A stretch of DNA of 64,000 bases from Lumbricus rubellus (Eukaryota; Annelida; Clitellata; Crassiclitellata; Lumbricidae): NCBI GenBank assembly GCA_945859605.1, contig OX243820.1, forward strand, positions 27,869,896-27,933,895, written 5' to 3'. Below, in pieces: positions 32,565 through 46,825 of this stretch. The notes below the pieces were generated by a model. It saw nothing but the letters and a program-made list of their open reading frames with translations. It made no database searches and had not been told where the DNA came from. The first letter of the stretch is position 1; every line of letters starts with the position of its first letter. The position numbers were made by a program, and so were the translations under genes.

Positions 32565-35500
32565 GTCAGTGATTAGATTGTTCTAAAAGACATTAATTTA
32601 GATGGCTGGACCCAAACGAAAATATGATACCTATACACTTTTAATACGAACCTTACGGAGTCTCATGAAGTATGCATCTCGAATGAGAATATTGGTCCAG
32701 CATGAGGCCACCATTAGGGGAAGTGGGGGCAAGTTGGCCGGGTTAACAGTATTTTGCTCCTGATCATCTGCGATGATGCCAACATAGGGAGACCTAACAT
32801 AAAGTCGGACATCAGGTAAAGTCGGACAAAATTTTCGCCGACCTGCCACGCAGAAGAGACTTCGATCACTAGGTGGCAGTATCATAGATTGTATTTGCAG
32901 AAGGTCCATCTAATGATTAAAACTTCACAACCTTCAAGGGATCGTAGACTTAATTTTAAGACGTCGATTACTATCGATACATGTCGGATTTGTAGCATTT
33001 TGCAAGCTGACATAATGAAATCCATCATTCACTGTTAAGGGTTTATGATAATTTTAATTGCCGAGGAGGGCGAGTTTGAATTTTTAGCACATAGATGGCA
33101 GTATAATATCTGTTTTGCGTAACTTGTTTGAAGGATATTGAATTAGTGTCATGGTTGAAACTAGAGCTATTTGCTGTCCGACTTTGCCATATAGGCTTGT
33201 GTCAAAGTCGGACAACATTATTACACCCTGCTGTGATGTGTCCGACTTTGACAAAACTAGGTTCACGCTAATGCTTCATAGGCAAACCAAGGCTTGAATT
33301 TGGCAAAAAAGTTTTAAAAGAATAAAGAGACATTATAGGCCAAAGGAAATTGGTTTATGTGTAGCATTATGTCTAGGCCTATAATTTTATAGGCTATGGC
33401 AATGTTAACAATCCTCATGACAATTTTAGTAAAATAGGTGTGGTTCAGACGTTGACATAAAATTTTGGGGTCTCTGATGATTGTTTTTTTACTTGTTGGG
33501 AATGTTTCAGATAATTATTAGAAAAGTTCTTATTCTTTTCGACTTTTTTATGGATCTAGATTTCATAGGTTTTTGTAGGCCTAGGTAGTCGAGTTTTATA
33601 TAGGCATAGGCCTAGTCTATTTGCCTGCTTTGCAGTTAGGTTTTATGCTAGTCTGATACTAGGCCCCTAAGAGCGATCTTTTCAATGAATGTAGGCAAGT
33701 ATACTGACATTTGATTGATTTTGCTTCAGTTATTTTCAATGTTCAATTTTATCTTACAGTTAAATTTGGCACAGATCTTGATGAAAATCGGTCAGTTTAT
33801 CGATTGTCCGACTTTAACAAAATAAGGTCGATTCAGCAAACATTGTCCAGGTTTACCAACCAAAGTGTCCAGCTTTACCCGAAAAAATGAAAACTAAAAT
33901 TTCGCCAGCTCGCTGTACTTGGCACACTCCTGATCAAATTCATTTACAATTGGCCAGGTTTAACTGACTGTATTAGTTGAATGAGATGATAAGCTATACA
34001 ATAAACTTTACATCGTGTAGATGTGACGATCCGTTACGGAGTAACCTCGGTCAGAACAAAAGGGTGTCCGACTTATTTGATAAGACCCTAATTGTTTTTC
34101 CGCAACGTGCTGAATTGATTGATAACACCTACAATCTTATATTGCTCCTGGTCCAAACTGATCTAATTTACAACATTTTGTAAATGTTTATAGGCCTAAT
34201 TATGTGTGCATGTTCAATGTAGACCTAGGCCTACATAATTATTGCATTTTGTTTAGTTTAGCTCATTTTGTTAGGTTCTGCAAAAAACATGTATTCGCTG
34301 TATCTAGGTTTACGCCATTGATCATAATTATATTTCTGCTGTTCTAAAAGCGAATGAATGAATCATGAATGAATAAATAAATTGAATGTATAACTATGCA
34401 TAGACCTAATATAAAAATAATGATTCTGCATGTATTCACCGCATACACTTGAGAACTGTTAATTTATGTCGAAGTTGAGCGCCTCTGAGTAGTCATCCTA
34501 GATAGTGATATGCCTACATCGATTATATGTAAAACCTTTCTCTAGGATAGCAATAATAGACCTACTCGTGAAATTTCTTACCATTTTTTTTAAATTTATC
34601 TTGAATTTGTTTCGCAGCATCGACACATGGACCGATGATCACAGAATGTGCAAGCATCTCGTGTGAGCCACCATTCTGCAACTTAGATTACAGTCAAGGA
34701 GGATGTCCGTTTTGCCTCTGCGGAGACCCCCGCTGCAAGGTTAGAAACAACACTGAATAAAGAAAACTGAACCAACTAAGTATCACCTTTCACTGATCTT
34801 CATCCTTTGTATCAGCGTTAAAATTCTTTATTCGGTTACAAATTAATTTTACGTATCACTATCCAGTGAAATAGCATCATCATCATCATCATCAATATCA
34901 TTGGGCTCAATGCCCGTAAGAGTCCGACGCCACTCTCTGTCTGAGTCTGTCTCGCGTCATGCTCCTCAGCTTCAACCGGTACGGTCAGCAGGTCTGCTCC
35001 ATACCATAAACATCTTGGAACACCTAGACCACCTTGTCTGATTGAAGAGAATCGTGGGAGAGAGGCATGAAGGACAACGTGGGTCAATGCCCGTATGTGT
35101 CCCACGCTCTCTCCTTCGACTCTCTCCACCGGTCTGTCCTGGCCGGCCTGTGCATGTATGCTGTACATCATGACACCTAGAAGCATACTGCTCTGTATTT
35201 TACAGCTCGAGGGATGTCCTCCTGGCCAACAATGTCTTCCGACCGGCGAATGTGATACTTGTTATGAATGCCTTCCAAAATTTGGTATTCACTTCAGTTC
35301 AATCTATTGTCCTGTATAGCCAGCATAATAAGTATTATGAAATTATACGTAGTCACGGCAATTGCGATGCAACTTAGACCTAACATTGACAGTTACTGTA
35401 GTTGCCACAGGGAGACCAGATGAGATGGATAATTTCGTTGATTGGGTACTTACTAATTGTGGATTCTGCAGGGTAATAATAATTATTGTATGACAGTCAG

Positions 35501-38500
35501 TTCAATTATGTATAGGCACAAGTTTACATAAGAACAATTATTAACGTTTATAATCCAGCCTTTGCTAACGCTTAACTATAATAATTGTTGCACACCCATT
35601 AAAATACCATTAAAATAAATGATGAGCGTATGAAATTGTTGAGTCAAGTCTGAAGACTTCTTTTTTGAAGATTTATTATGAGTAGGCTTTTCTGTTATGC
35701 GCTGGTAACTCGACCCGGACCACCTTCGGACTACTCTTACGGACAACCCCTTTAACTCGACGCAGCGCCCGTGAATAAGCTGGTGCCCCACGCTTGGCTT
35801 TCGAGTAGCGCTTTAGAAGTTTAGAGATAACGATTAAGTTAGCTCTCCCACAAGATTATTCCCCAGGCTTGACTCGTTTTAAATGACAGGTTGGCGATAT
35901 AACTAAGAATTTCTTGTTTTCTTATCAAGAATGGACCTCAAAGACACATGTCAAGATCCGTTTATATGTCAATGCAGTTGATAAATGTTATCTGATTTAC
36001 AACATTTCGTATGTGTACGTGCTCAATGTTGGCCCTATAGATACTCTTTGCTAGCGCATCATTTAAAGATTTGCATAGAGCAGGTTGGCCTACATGCTGT
36101 AGACATAGGCTACAGGTATCTAGGTTTCACGTAATTGATTAAACATTTCTGCTATAATTGTAAAAGCGTATAAAAATCACGAGCAAATGATTGAATGCAA
36201 CTAAAGATTCTGCATTCACTTCCTGCATAGACTTCAAAAAATTAATGATAATTTCTGTTGTGTGTAAGCGCCTGAGTGGTCATCCCAGATATGTGATACA
36301 TACATGTAGATCTAAACTCTGTGTATTGCCTTTCTTTAGGATAGCTGGGCGTACTCGTGAAATCTTTTAACACAATGTAATTCATCTTTGCCGTTTGCTT
36401 TGCAGGGACAACAGCTGTGCCGGACACAGTGGAGCCGGACACAACTGGGCCGAACACAGTTGAGCCGACCACAACTGGGCCGACGAGCACAGTTTGTCCA
36501 AGCATCTCGTGTGAGCCACCATTGTGCCACTTACATGCAGATTACAGTCAATGGGGATGTCCGTTTTGCCTCTGCTTTGAACCGAAATGCATGGTTAGAA
36601 CACTGAATAAACAAAAATAGACCATCTACAAATTATATTCCTAATGGCCGTTCACCTTTTGTGTCACACAAGTTGTCGTTAAAAGTTTTTATTCTGCAGT
36701 TATAAATGTAATAATCACCACGTTATAAGCCTATGCCTCTCAAAGCGCTCTTTAACTCTGGTGGCATTGAAGTAAGTAGAGAGCAGCAGTCATCTATAAA
36801 CAGTCAATCAGTCAAACTTTTTTATTGATTCAAAAGTCCAGTGTGCAGTAACCTAGTCTAGGTAGTCAGTTTGCAATAGAAGCAATTCACAAGTAGGCCT
36901 ATATTGGGCTAGTCGAAAACGAGACTATTAAGGAACCGAGGTCATTCTAGAAATGGCCAGTTCCCATACAGCTGTAAAGATCTTTCACTTTTAAAGTTTT
37001 GAGCAATCTTCTGAATACTGCATGACACCGTATTGCTTTCTGAGCGTAAACCATTGATCCCTTACGCAGTAAATGCTACTGAATATAGTGAATAACGCAT
37101 CTATACACACAACGTGCAATCAGCTAAATGTTGAGAGTTAGCCTACCTGGTACGTGATGATGAAAATAAGTGCACACATTTGACTATTGATCGAAACCTA
37201 TCAAATCCAAAATAAGATAAAGCATCACATCAAAAATCTAACCAGTGAAAATTGATGATGCCGAAAAGTGTTTTGTGTTTGACAGCTCGAGGGATGTCCT
37301 GAAGGTCAAAATTGTCTCCCGACCGGCGAATGTGATACTTGTTATGAATGCCTTCCAAAATTTGGTATTCAATTCAAGTTATTGTTTTTATTTTCCTGTA
37401 ACCAGCGTAATAATTATTATGAAATTATTCATAACTATGGCAATGTGCGAAGCAGCTTAAGTCAAAAAAGGCTTCTAAGTTGTAATTAATATAATTAGTA
37501 ATTTGGTGTTCTGCATCAAAGTAGTTTGTAATTTATAATCAATTACATTTAGGCAAAGCATGATTTCATTTTTAATGTCAATTCATTTCGAGGAGTGCTC
37601 ACCTCCCCCCCCCCCCAGAAAAAAACAACCCCAAAACAACCTAGTTACGGCCTTGTGAGGTGACCCTGGCTGGCGTGGCTTCCGGACCCTTTCATGTCTT
37701 CTATAATAATTATAAACAAACTAATCTCACGAAGACATCTAAAGTAATAACGACCTGCATAATAATTATATGTTGGTTAGAAAATAAAACCTGAAACCAT
37801 CTAACTGTTTGTTGAAAGACGCGTGACATTATTCGTTCATTCATTAAATGAATTTGTATCGCGTCACTTCACAGGGACTATGCCTACTCTCAGGGGCTTC
37901 CAACCTCAGAGCAGCCAAATAAAAATATCTTAAGATGAGGAGCAATGCGTGTAGAGTTGTCGACAGGGGAGAGGGGCGTCAAGGGGATGTCATGCAAGAT
38001 CGAGAATTCTACCGCCGAGAAGGCACGGTTCTGCATTGTGTATACGTACGAGCAAAAGGGACTGAGATAAAACTGTTTCTCAGTCGTAGCATTGCTTCAT
38101 TTATCTTAACTTTTTTCAACAGAGACAACTACAGAGCCACCAACAACTACAGAGCCGCCAACAACGACAGAGCTGCCCACAACGATGACCACGTCTTGTC
38201 AAATTGTTACGTGTGGCCCTGACTGCCGATTTGTAACCGGAATGGATGGATGTCCGGCTTGTGACTGTCCTCAAACCTGCATGGTTAGAAACACTGTTAT
38301 GCAAAAACAACAAACCAACTAAAAATGATTAGGCCTATCATTAATGTGTTCTTCTTTTGCTTTTCTCATTGGATGCTATCATGATAATTGCGACTTTATC
38401 TCTAGTGCTGTTCAGTGTTCACAAACATTTTTTTAACCGAGAAACCTTACAACAAACACAGATCAATTAATATTAATTAAAACACAATAATAATAAATAT

Positions 38501-41500
38501 TATTTATTTATGTTGCTTACATAAACTGAACTTACACATAAAATCAGTTAGACTATAATAATTTATGTAACGTGCTGCGTTCTGTCAGCCTGAATTATTG
38601 CTGATCAAACGAAAATTCATTGATGATTGGTGATTACTCAAACTTCTACAAAAAAATTTATTCTTCACTGTTTGAAAAACAATCGGCCTACGTGTAATTT
38701 TTCCATTAGCGTTCTATAGGCCTACCTTGAGTTTTTATTCGGTTAGCTGAGGAATGTTCGTTTCTACAGAAGGCTGGTAGCGCAATGGATAACACACTAG
38801 CCTAGAAGGGTTTTCTCCTTTGAGTCGAGACATTTTCTGACCATATTTTTTTGTCATTTGCCCAAAGTTTGTCAAATTCCTACAATTTCTTAACCTATTT
38901 TTGGGCCAAAACTGTTAAACATGCGACCCGGCTGAGACCCGGCACCAGCAGGTCACGTAAATCAATGCCGGGTGGCAGACCCTGACAGACCCGGCTCACT
39001 TTCAGCCCTGGCTTTAAGATAACGATTACGATAGAATGGACATTGAGGAAATATAACACGCGATGGAATTAGAAGAGACTAATGTGCTTTGTAGGACGTG
39101 ACATGTTATCCGGATGAATGTGTTATGATATTCGACAAATGCGATGAATGGAGGTGCTATCCTGTGCCGATTTGTGTGTCATATGGTAGGCCGATTCATT
39201 GTAAACTACCATCAAACAGGTAGGACCTACAATATTTCTGTGCTATTCAAAACCTAGTTGACTATCCGATTAGCCTATAGCTTCTACACAAAATAGCACG
39301 ATTGCTTATTAAATAGTGTTTTGCTAACATTGCATGCATAATCATGGGCGGAGTTTGGTTTCCGTTCTTGGAGGGGCTAATGCCTTCGTAGGAGGGGGGG
39401 CTAAACCCGGAAAAAGATATAACTTTCATGGTAAAAAGCTGACTCTGGGCCTTCTTGGGCTCCCCCTAGCCCCTGATAAACTCCGCCCATGTGCATAATA
39501 GGCCCTATAGGTGCTTTAAGACATTGGATAAATTGATGGATGAATTACGTGACATAATATTATTATTTAGTTTAAGCATTATTGTCTTTCACCGTCCGCT
39601 GCCTTCTCGTCCTGTTTCCATCTTATTCCTTGCCTCTTCATTCCATTACCGTTTCTTTTCCATTCATGGGGTACGCAGATATTTCTGCAAGAGGGGGAAA
39701 ACAATATAGTCACCAGTGATACCGCTACTTGGCTTTTTTCCAAGATCTTGGCTTTTTCAATCGTATCTTGGGATATTGACTTTTTTTCAAAGGACCTTGC
39801 CTTTTTTACTTGGCTTTTTTCTGCCAACTAAATGACAATAATCCACTAAATAGCAAGAATTTAAGCAATAATCCACTAAATAACAATAATCTTAGCAGTA
39901 ATAGTACACCTATGGCAGCGGCTCCATCTACTGACTAGGATTTATCCGACTTATTATTATTCTCTGAACGTTTATTTCTCAAAACTAGCGCACTATGTTC
40001 CAAAATGTCGTTAGTATGTTAGAAAATCAGCGAACGGAACCAATTATTAACAATTTAACATACATCAATTTCAGGATTAATTATACATAATTTCATAAAC
40101 ATCACAATTTATCGGATAAAATAGCTTCTGTTGAAAGAAAATAGGTGACATATAGACCATAATTATAAACTTGGCTTTTCTTGGCTTTTTTAAGACCCCA
40201 TCTTGGCTTTTCTTAAATTTTGGAGCGGTATCACTGATAGTCACAGTTAAATTGTTGATCAAGAGCTTGAATGGTGCAGGCCAAGAATGTAAAAAATCGT
40301 TATTTTTCATAAAGGCTTACCAACGTAAATTTCTGAGTTTCACTTTGTGCAATGTGCATCAATTGCATCATTAGTTCTTTAGTGTGAAGACATTTGAAGT
40401 AAATCAAAAGATGCGTCTCAAGGAAGAAGCGTATTTTTTCCAAGAGCAAGTGCCCCTCTTGCCTTTAATATTATTGCGGGCGCCCAAGTTTCCATTTTTG
40501 TGGGAGACAGTGGAGCTTCGATGGTATTACCCCAGTAGGCCTACGCGAGGAAAAGGTATGATATTTTAGATACAACAAGTGAGTTTCAGAAGCACCATTT
40601 TGTAATGCCTAAATAGGCCTACATGCAAAATAATTATGTCGGTTAGTGAATAAAACTTGACTCCATCGAACTTTCTATTGAAACATGCGTGACATATTAT
40701 TCATTCTTTAACCCTCGGGCTACCAGGAGGGGTGGTATCCACCCCCCTAGGTTTTTCCCAAATTAAACTTTTTTCGTTAGGAAGAATTTTTTGACGTTTT
40801 AGGTAGCTGTAGAGGATTCATTTGCACACATTTTGAGCTAAAATGTGTGATGATATACCATACCATTCAAAAGTTATACCCGATATACCCGAGGCACCAG
40901 GGGGGGGGGGTGGATACCACCCCTTTTAGATTATCGACTGTATCTTATCCGTCCTTTGACATGAAGAGACACGAATTACACCATTCTGTAGAGGGAATGT
41001 GGGGCTACATTTCCATGCTCAGTGAGTTGTCTTTGGACAACCGGAAGTGCTCAAAAAATATAAATAAAGATGTTTTATTTTCATAAAATATTCATGTTTT
41101 TCCTATTAAAAATTATTCATAATTTATTTTTTAAGAGAAATAAATTATGTCATTCTATAGAGGGCATTTAGGGCTACTTTGTGATACCAATTAATTTGAC
41201 ATTTGATGACCGGAAGTGCTCAAAATAAATTTAAATGTGTGAAAATGTTGGGTTTTTTTTACAACGATAAGTCTGCGTAAACGTTTTTCAGCATGTTTTA
41301 CATGTTTTTTCTTTTTTTATTGTAGCTAAAACTAACTTATTACTAGTTTTTATAGTTGAATATTGGACTTTATTATATGTAAACTATTTTTAATTAAATA
41401 AATTATGTTAAAAACACACAGAATCTAATATTTTGCTTATGCGAAAGTATACATTTTGTGGAATCGACGGGTGCCTACGGTAAAAAATTCATAACTTCGG

Positions 41501-44500
41501 GGTGCTTTCATATATTTTAAACCTAAATATACCATTTTGTGCAGAAATGAATGCTGAATCCATAGGTGTATTAAAAAAAGTAAGTAAGTAAGGTGTATTA
41601 AAAAAAGTAAGTAAGTAAGTATATTCTTTAATGTACCAGCTGCAAAACGCACTCTGGTTTACAAGCACAAAAACACGACATAAAAAAACAAATACAAGAC
41701 AAATATGGCAGCCATCAGCGGCGCCCACTCATATAGCTCTAAAGCCTATTGATGGTAACGTCACGACAGAAGTCATCCTTAGGCAAAACACCGCTCGAGA
41801 AGCACAAGTCACCCCATCGTCAAACTCCTACGCGTTGGCTACACGGAGAGTTCAGCCGAAAGTTTCTCGTACCGATTCCCGATGATGGTAGTTTAACCGT
41901 ATTTTCAGTGTCTACAGAGCCGAGAAACATTAGTAGTGCGAAGAGCAGCGACGGGCAGCACAACGCTGGAAACGTAGCACTACTGCGGCATGGTTTTCGG
42001 TTGTTGGTATATAGTGAAACCCTTTCTTTTCCCATACACGTGCGTAATCGTTGGGCTATCGATAGCCTAATGATGAAACAATGATGACGAACCTGGAACC
42101 CCTTGATGTTCAGCATAATGGAATAGTCCAGATGCGAAACACGCATGGCATGTTGAACGTCAAAATTTATTATCAAGTTACCGTCCAAACGCTCACGACA
42201 CAGATGAAGAAAAGTCAGAATCTCGACTCTCGACATCAGTAAACAGTAGAAAATCCGAACGAAAAGAAGCGAGTTTCGTCCCGGACGTAAAAATCTGCCA
42301 TAACAACAGAAAGGCACGGCGTCGGCCATTTTGGCCAACGACCATAGAGCTATTACAAGTTATGATATCTCAAACCAAACCCAAAATCCAGGGGGGGTGG
42401 TAACCAAGCTTTTTTGTAACACTGACTACCAAGGGGGGGGTGGTAACCACCCCCCCCCCTTGGTAGTCAGTGTTACAAAAAAGCTTGGTAGCCTGAGGGT
42501 TAATGAATTTATATCGCGCCTCTTCACATGGTCTAGGCTACTTTTGGGCCAAACTCAGCGCAGCCAGATAAAAATGGCTTAATATGAGGAGTAATGCCTG
42601 GGGAGTTCTAGAGAGGGGAGGGCGTCAAGGGTACGTCATTCAAGGTCAAGAGGCTTACCTTAGAGAACCTGCAAAGAAGAGGTAGGCCTACAAACAAAAG
42701 GGTATGAGATTTAAAAAAAACTTTTTCAGTCGATGCATTGCTGTATCAATTTTAATTTCCTTCTACATGGATAGCAGGGCCGCCCAGACCTACAGAACCG
42801 ACCACAACGACAGAACCGACAACAACTACAGAACCGACCACAACTACAGAACCGACAACAACGACAGAACCGACCACAACGACAGAGCCGCCAACCACAA
42901 CGACAGAGCCGCCAACAACGACCACGTTCTGTCCATACGTTACGTGTGGCCCTTCCTGCCGATTAGCAATCGGAGATGATTATTGCCTGACTTGTGACTG
43001 TCCTCCAACCTGCACCAGCGTGGTTAGAAACACTGCTATGCCAACACTAAACCAACTAAAAATAATTATAATTAATAATTATGTTCGTCTTTTGCTTTTA
43101 TAATTGGCTGCAATCATGATTACTTAAGCTGCTACAATAATTAGTTATTAACTGTTTGAATTACACACGTGTAATATCTTCGGCAGTGCTATTTAGGCCT
43201 ACCTCAAGTTTTGTTTCTGTTAGCTGAGGAATGTTCGTTTCTACGGAGATTAGGCTATGTTCCGTTAAGTATATTGTGATGCAAATTCCTTATTTACCGC
43301 ATGCACACAAGAAATTTCTTTCTCACATCACTAATTTAGACGTGAAGCGAGGTGATTGTAAGAGACTAATGTGCTTTGTAGGGCGTGACATGTGTTCCGC
43401 ATGAAAGATGTGTAATGCAAGGCCTCGAATGCGATGAATGGAGGTGCTATCCTGTGCCGACTTGCGTGCCATACGGTAGGTCGATTCATAGTAAACTACC
43501 AACATGTAGGCCTATAATATTTCTGTGCCTATTAAAAACCTACTTGGCAATCCGATTATAGCTTCTACACAAAATAACCCGATTGCTTGTTAAATAGTGC
43601 TTTTCTAACCTTGCACGCATAATATAGGACAATGTATAGGGTGGGTCATAAAAAATAGTTCACTAAGGTTTTTTGCCAATATTATAAAAATCTTAGTTAT
43701 CCTGTGCCGATTTGTTTGCGAGACGGTAGGTCGATTCATAGTAAACTACCAAAAGGTGCAATATTTCTGTGCTTATTAAAAACCTAAAATATTGACAATC
43801 CGATTACAGCTTCTAGGCCTACACAAAATAGCCCGATTGCTTATTAAATAGGCTAGTCATTTGCCAACCTTGCACGCACAGTAGGCTATAGGTGCTTTAA
43901 GACATTGAACAAAATTGATTGATGAATAAATTACGTATCGTAATTTAAATTGAAAATTAGTTAAATTAGTTTAAGCATTATTGTCCATCATTCGCTGCCT
44001 TCCCGTCCTGTTTCCACCTTATTCCTTGTCTCTCCATTCCATTAGGCCTACCGTTTCTTTTCCTTCATTAGATCGTCAGATTTTTTGCAAGAGGAGGAAC
44101 ACTGTAGTCACCGTTAAATTGTTAATCAAGAGTTTGAATGGTGCAAGTCGGGAAATTTATAAAATCGGTATATTTCATGAAGGCTTGCAAACATAAATTT
44201 ATGAGTTTCACTTTCAGTATCAATTATATCATTAATCCTTCGGTTCGAATAAATTTGAAGAGAAAAAACAAGTTTTGGTAGTAAAAGATACGTTTCAGTC
44301 TTCCAGGTGCAAGTGCCCTTCTTGCCCCAAGTTTTCTATTTTCGTGGTAGACTGTGTACAATGTAGGTTCGACGCTATTACCCCCAGGAAAAGGTCTCAT
44401 ATTGTAGATGCCCACAAGTGAGTTTTAGAGCATTTTAAAAGTCATTTAAAGCAACTTTAGAAGCAGCATTTTACCACATGTGCCAAAATATTTATGGAAT

Positions 44501-46725
44501 TGTCTGTGAACGCATGCCGGCGATAAAACGCTGCTTGACTTTCTGTTGGGACTTATAATAATCTCTTTACCAAAAGCCAGTCGAAAGATTGTTAAGTTAG
44601 AAATTTATAAGCGCCTTGAATATTATAGTGACGTGCGGCAGGTCAGTTTAAAGACGGACCAACAAAGTTATAGGCTGCTCGCAGACCAACAGTCCAGAGA
44701 ATATTAAGAGAATATTGTCCGAAAGTAGGCCTAATTGGCACGGGGTAATTGTTGCGGGTAGGGGAGTAATTGTCCAGGAGTGATTGTCCGAAGGGTAATA
44801 ATAATTATTATCCGGATGTAATAATAATTATTGTCCTGTTTAAAATGTTTTAAAAATAATTATGCAGGGCAGGGATTAAATTTTAATCCCTGCCCTGCAT
44901 AATTATTTAAACTACTAGAAGTTGAGACCGATCGATAGATGGAGTCAGCGTGTTTCAAAAAATTGATGTAGTACATTATTATCTCGTGACTTTTGGTGGG
45001 ACGTATATTATTATTGGTCATTACTAGATTACTATCTGAAATAATATCCATCATGTATGATCGCTAGACCAACCTATAGTATACAATATAATTATCATTA
45101 GTTATTTGAAGTTGAAAGGTTGTTCTGTCTTGGCTTTCATTTGCTACAGTTTATATTCAAACCGTACACTCCCAAACTCATTCCATTCTTTTAGAAACTA
45201 CAACTACTGATATTCCGACAACTACTACTATTACGACAACTACTGATATTCCGACAACTACTACTATTCCGACAACTACTGATGTTCCGTCAACTACAAC
45301 TACTTCTGAGTGTCCAATTCCACCGTGCGCAGTGGGTTGCCGTCAAGTGCCAGGACCTGATGGATGTCCCATATGCGACTGTACGACCCAAACCTGCCAG
45401 GTTAGCTAAAAAATCATATTGATTTCAATACATGTATGTACATGTGTACATATATATATATATATAGTTATATATGCAGTTGCTGTAGCACATTGTGTTA
45501 GCCTATACGATGTAGATGAGATGCAGATCAAATAACTAAATAATTGGATGTAAATATATGTGTAGGGTCTATGTACAGGGTGCGCCAAAAAAGATCCACC
45601 TAATATATTTGCCAATATCTTGACCAAAAGTAGGAATTTCGAAAAGAGATTTTACAGTCTTATAGATAATTCATATTTACACCAGATGGTCAGATTTAAT
45701 TAACATATTGCAAACAGAACAAAAGTTATATCACTTTTAGTGAAGCCACCCACCGTATTTTGGACGATTCAAAAACCCGACGTAACGTGTATGATCCTTC
45801 ATTTGCATTATACTGATCTTCAGGTTCTCAATCAAAGAAAGAGTTGAAGGCTTAGATATAAAAAATTGTTTATGGAATTACTGCAAGTAGGCTATAGAAA
45901 CTCTCTGCTTCTTTCGTAGGAGGTGGCCTGTGACCCTGGTCAGGAATGTGTCATGCAATGTCCATCGGATACGACGCCCTGTTTTCCTCAGCCGACCTGC
46001 GTTCCAATCATATACGGTAAACGCCTACTTTCAGTTCCCTCTCGTTAAACCACTAGTGATCTAATCTGTGAGTCTCCACTTGAATCGTAATCATTATTTT
46101 ATAGAAGATAAAGAATAACCTACAAATTTATTCTAAGAACTGAGTGCTTATTACTGTAAGGCCATTAAAATATTACAGGCCAGACAGCCTGAGACAGATA
46201 GACGGATGGCTGGATGGTCTAGGATGGATGGATGGGTTCAGGATGGATGGATGGATGGATGGATGGATGGATGGATGGTCCAGGATGGATGGATGGATGA
46301 ATGGATGGATAGATGGATAGATGGATGGATGGATGGATGGGTGGATGGTCCAGGATGGATGGATGGATGAATGGATGGATAGATGGATAGACGGATGAAT
46401 GGATGAATGGATGGATGGATGGTCCAGGATGGATGGATGGATGAATGGATGGATAGATGGATAGATGGATGGTTGGATGGATGGATGGATGGTCCAGGAT
46501 GGATGGATGAATGAATGGATGGATAGATGGATGGTTGGATGGATGGATGGATGGATGGATGGTCCAGGATGGATGGATGGATGGATAGATGGATAGACGG
46601 ATGAATGGATGAATGGATGGATGGATGGATGGATGGATGGTCCAGGATGGATGGATGGATGAATGGATGGATAGATGGATAGATGGATGGTTGGATGGAT
46701 GAGCGAATGGACGGACATAATATTT

Positions 46726-46780
<55 letters not shown>

Positions 46781-46786
46781 GTTTGC

Positions 46787-46825
<39 letters not shown>

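Noticed and set aside
41820..42338. 172-aa minus-strand frame inside the piggyBac-like element
   Set aside because: No transposase motif and no recognised domain; it is read opposite to GC-richer DNA and its start overlaps a repeat-rich stretch.
45573..45800. CAGGGTGCGCCAAAAAAGAT as a transposon terminus
   Set aside because: The string looks like a DNA transposon end, but no inverted partner or target duplication was found nearby.
46173..46718. 181-aa minus-strand frame of PSIHPSIH repeats
   Set aside because: Translation of the GGAT minisatellite; lies in an intron on the opposite strand of gene E.
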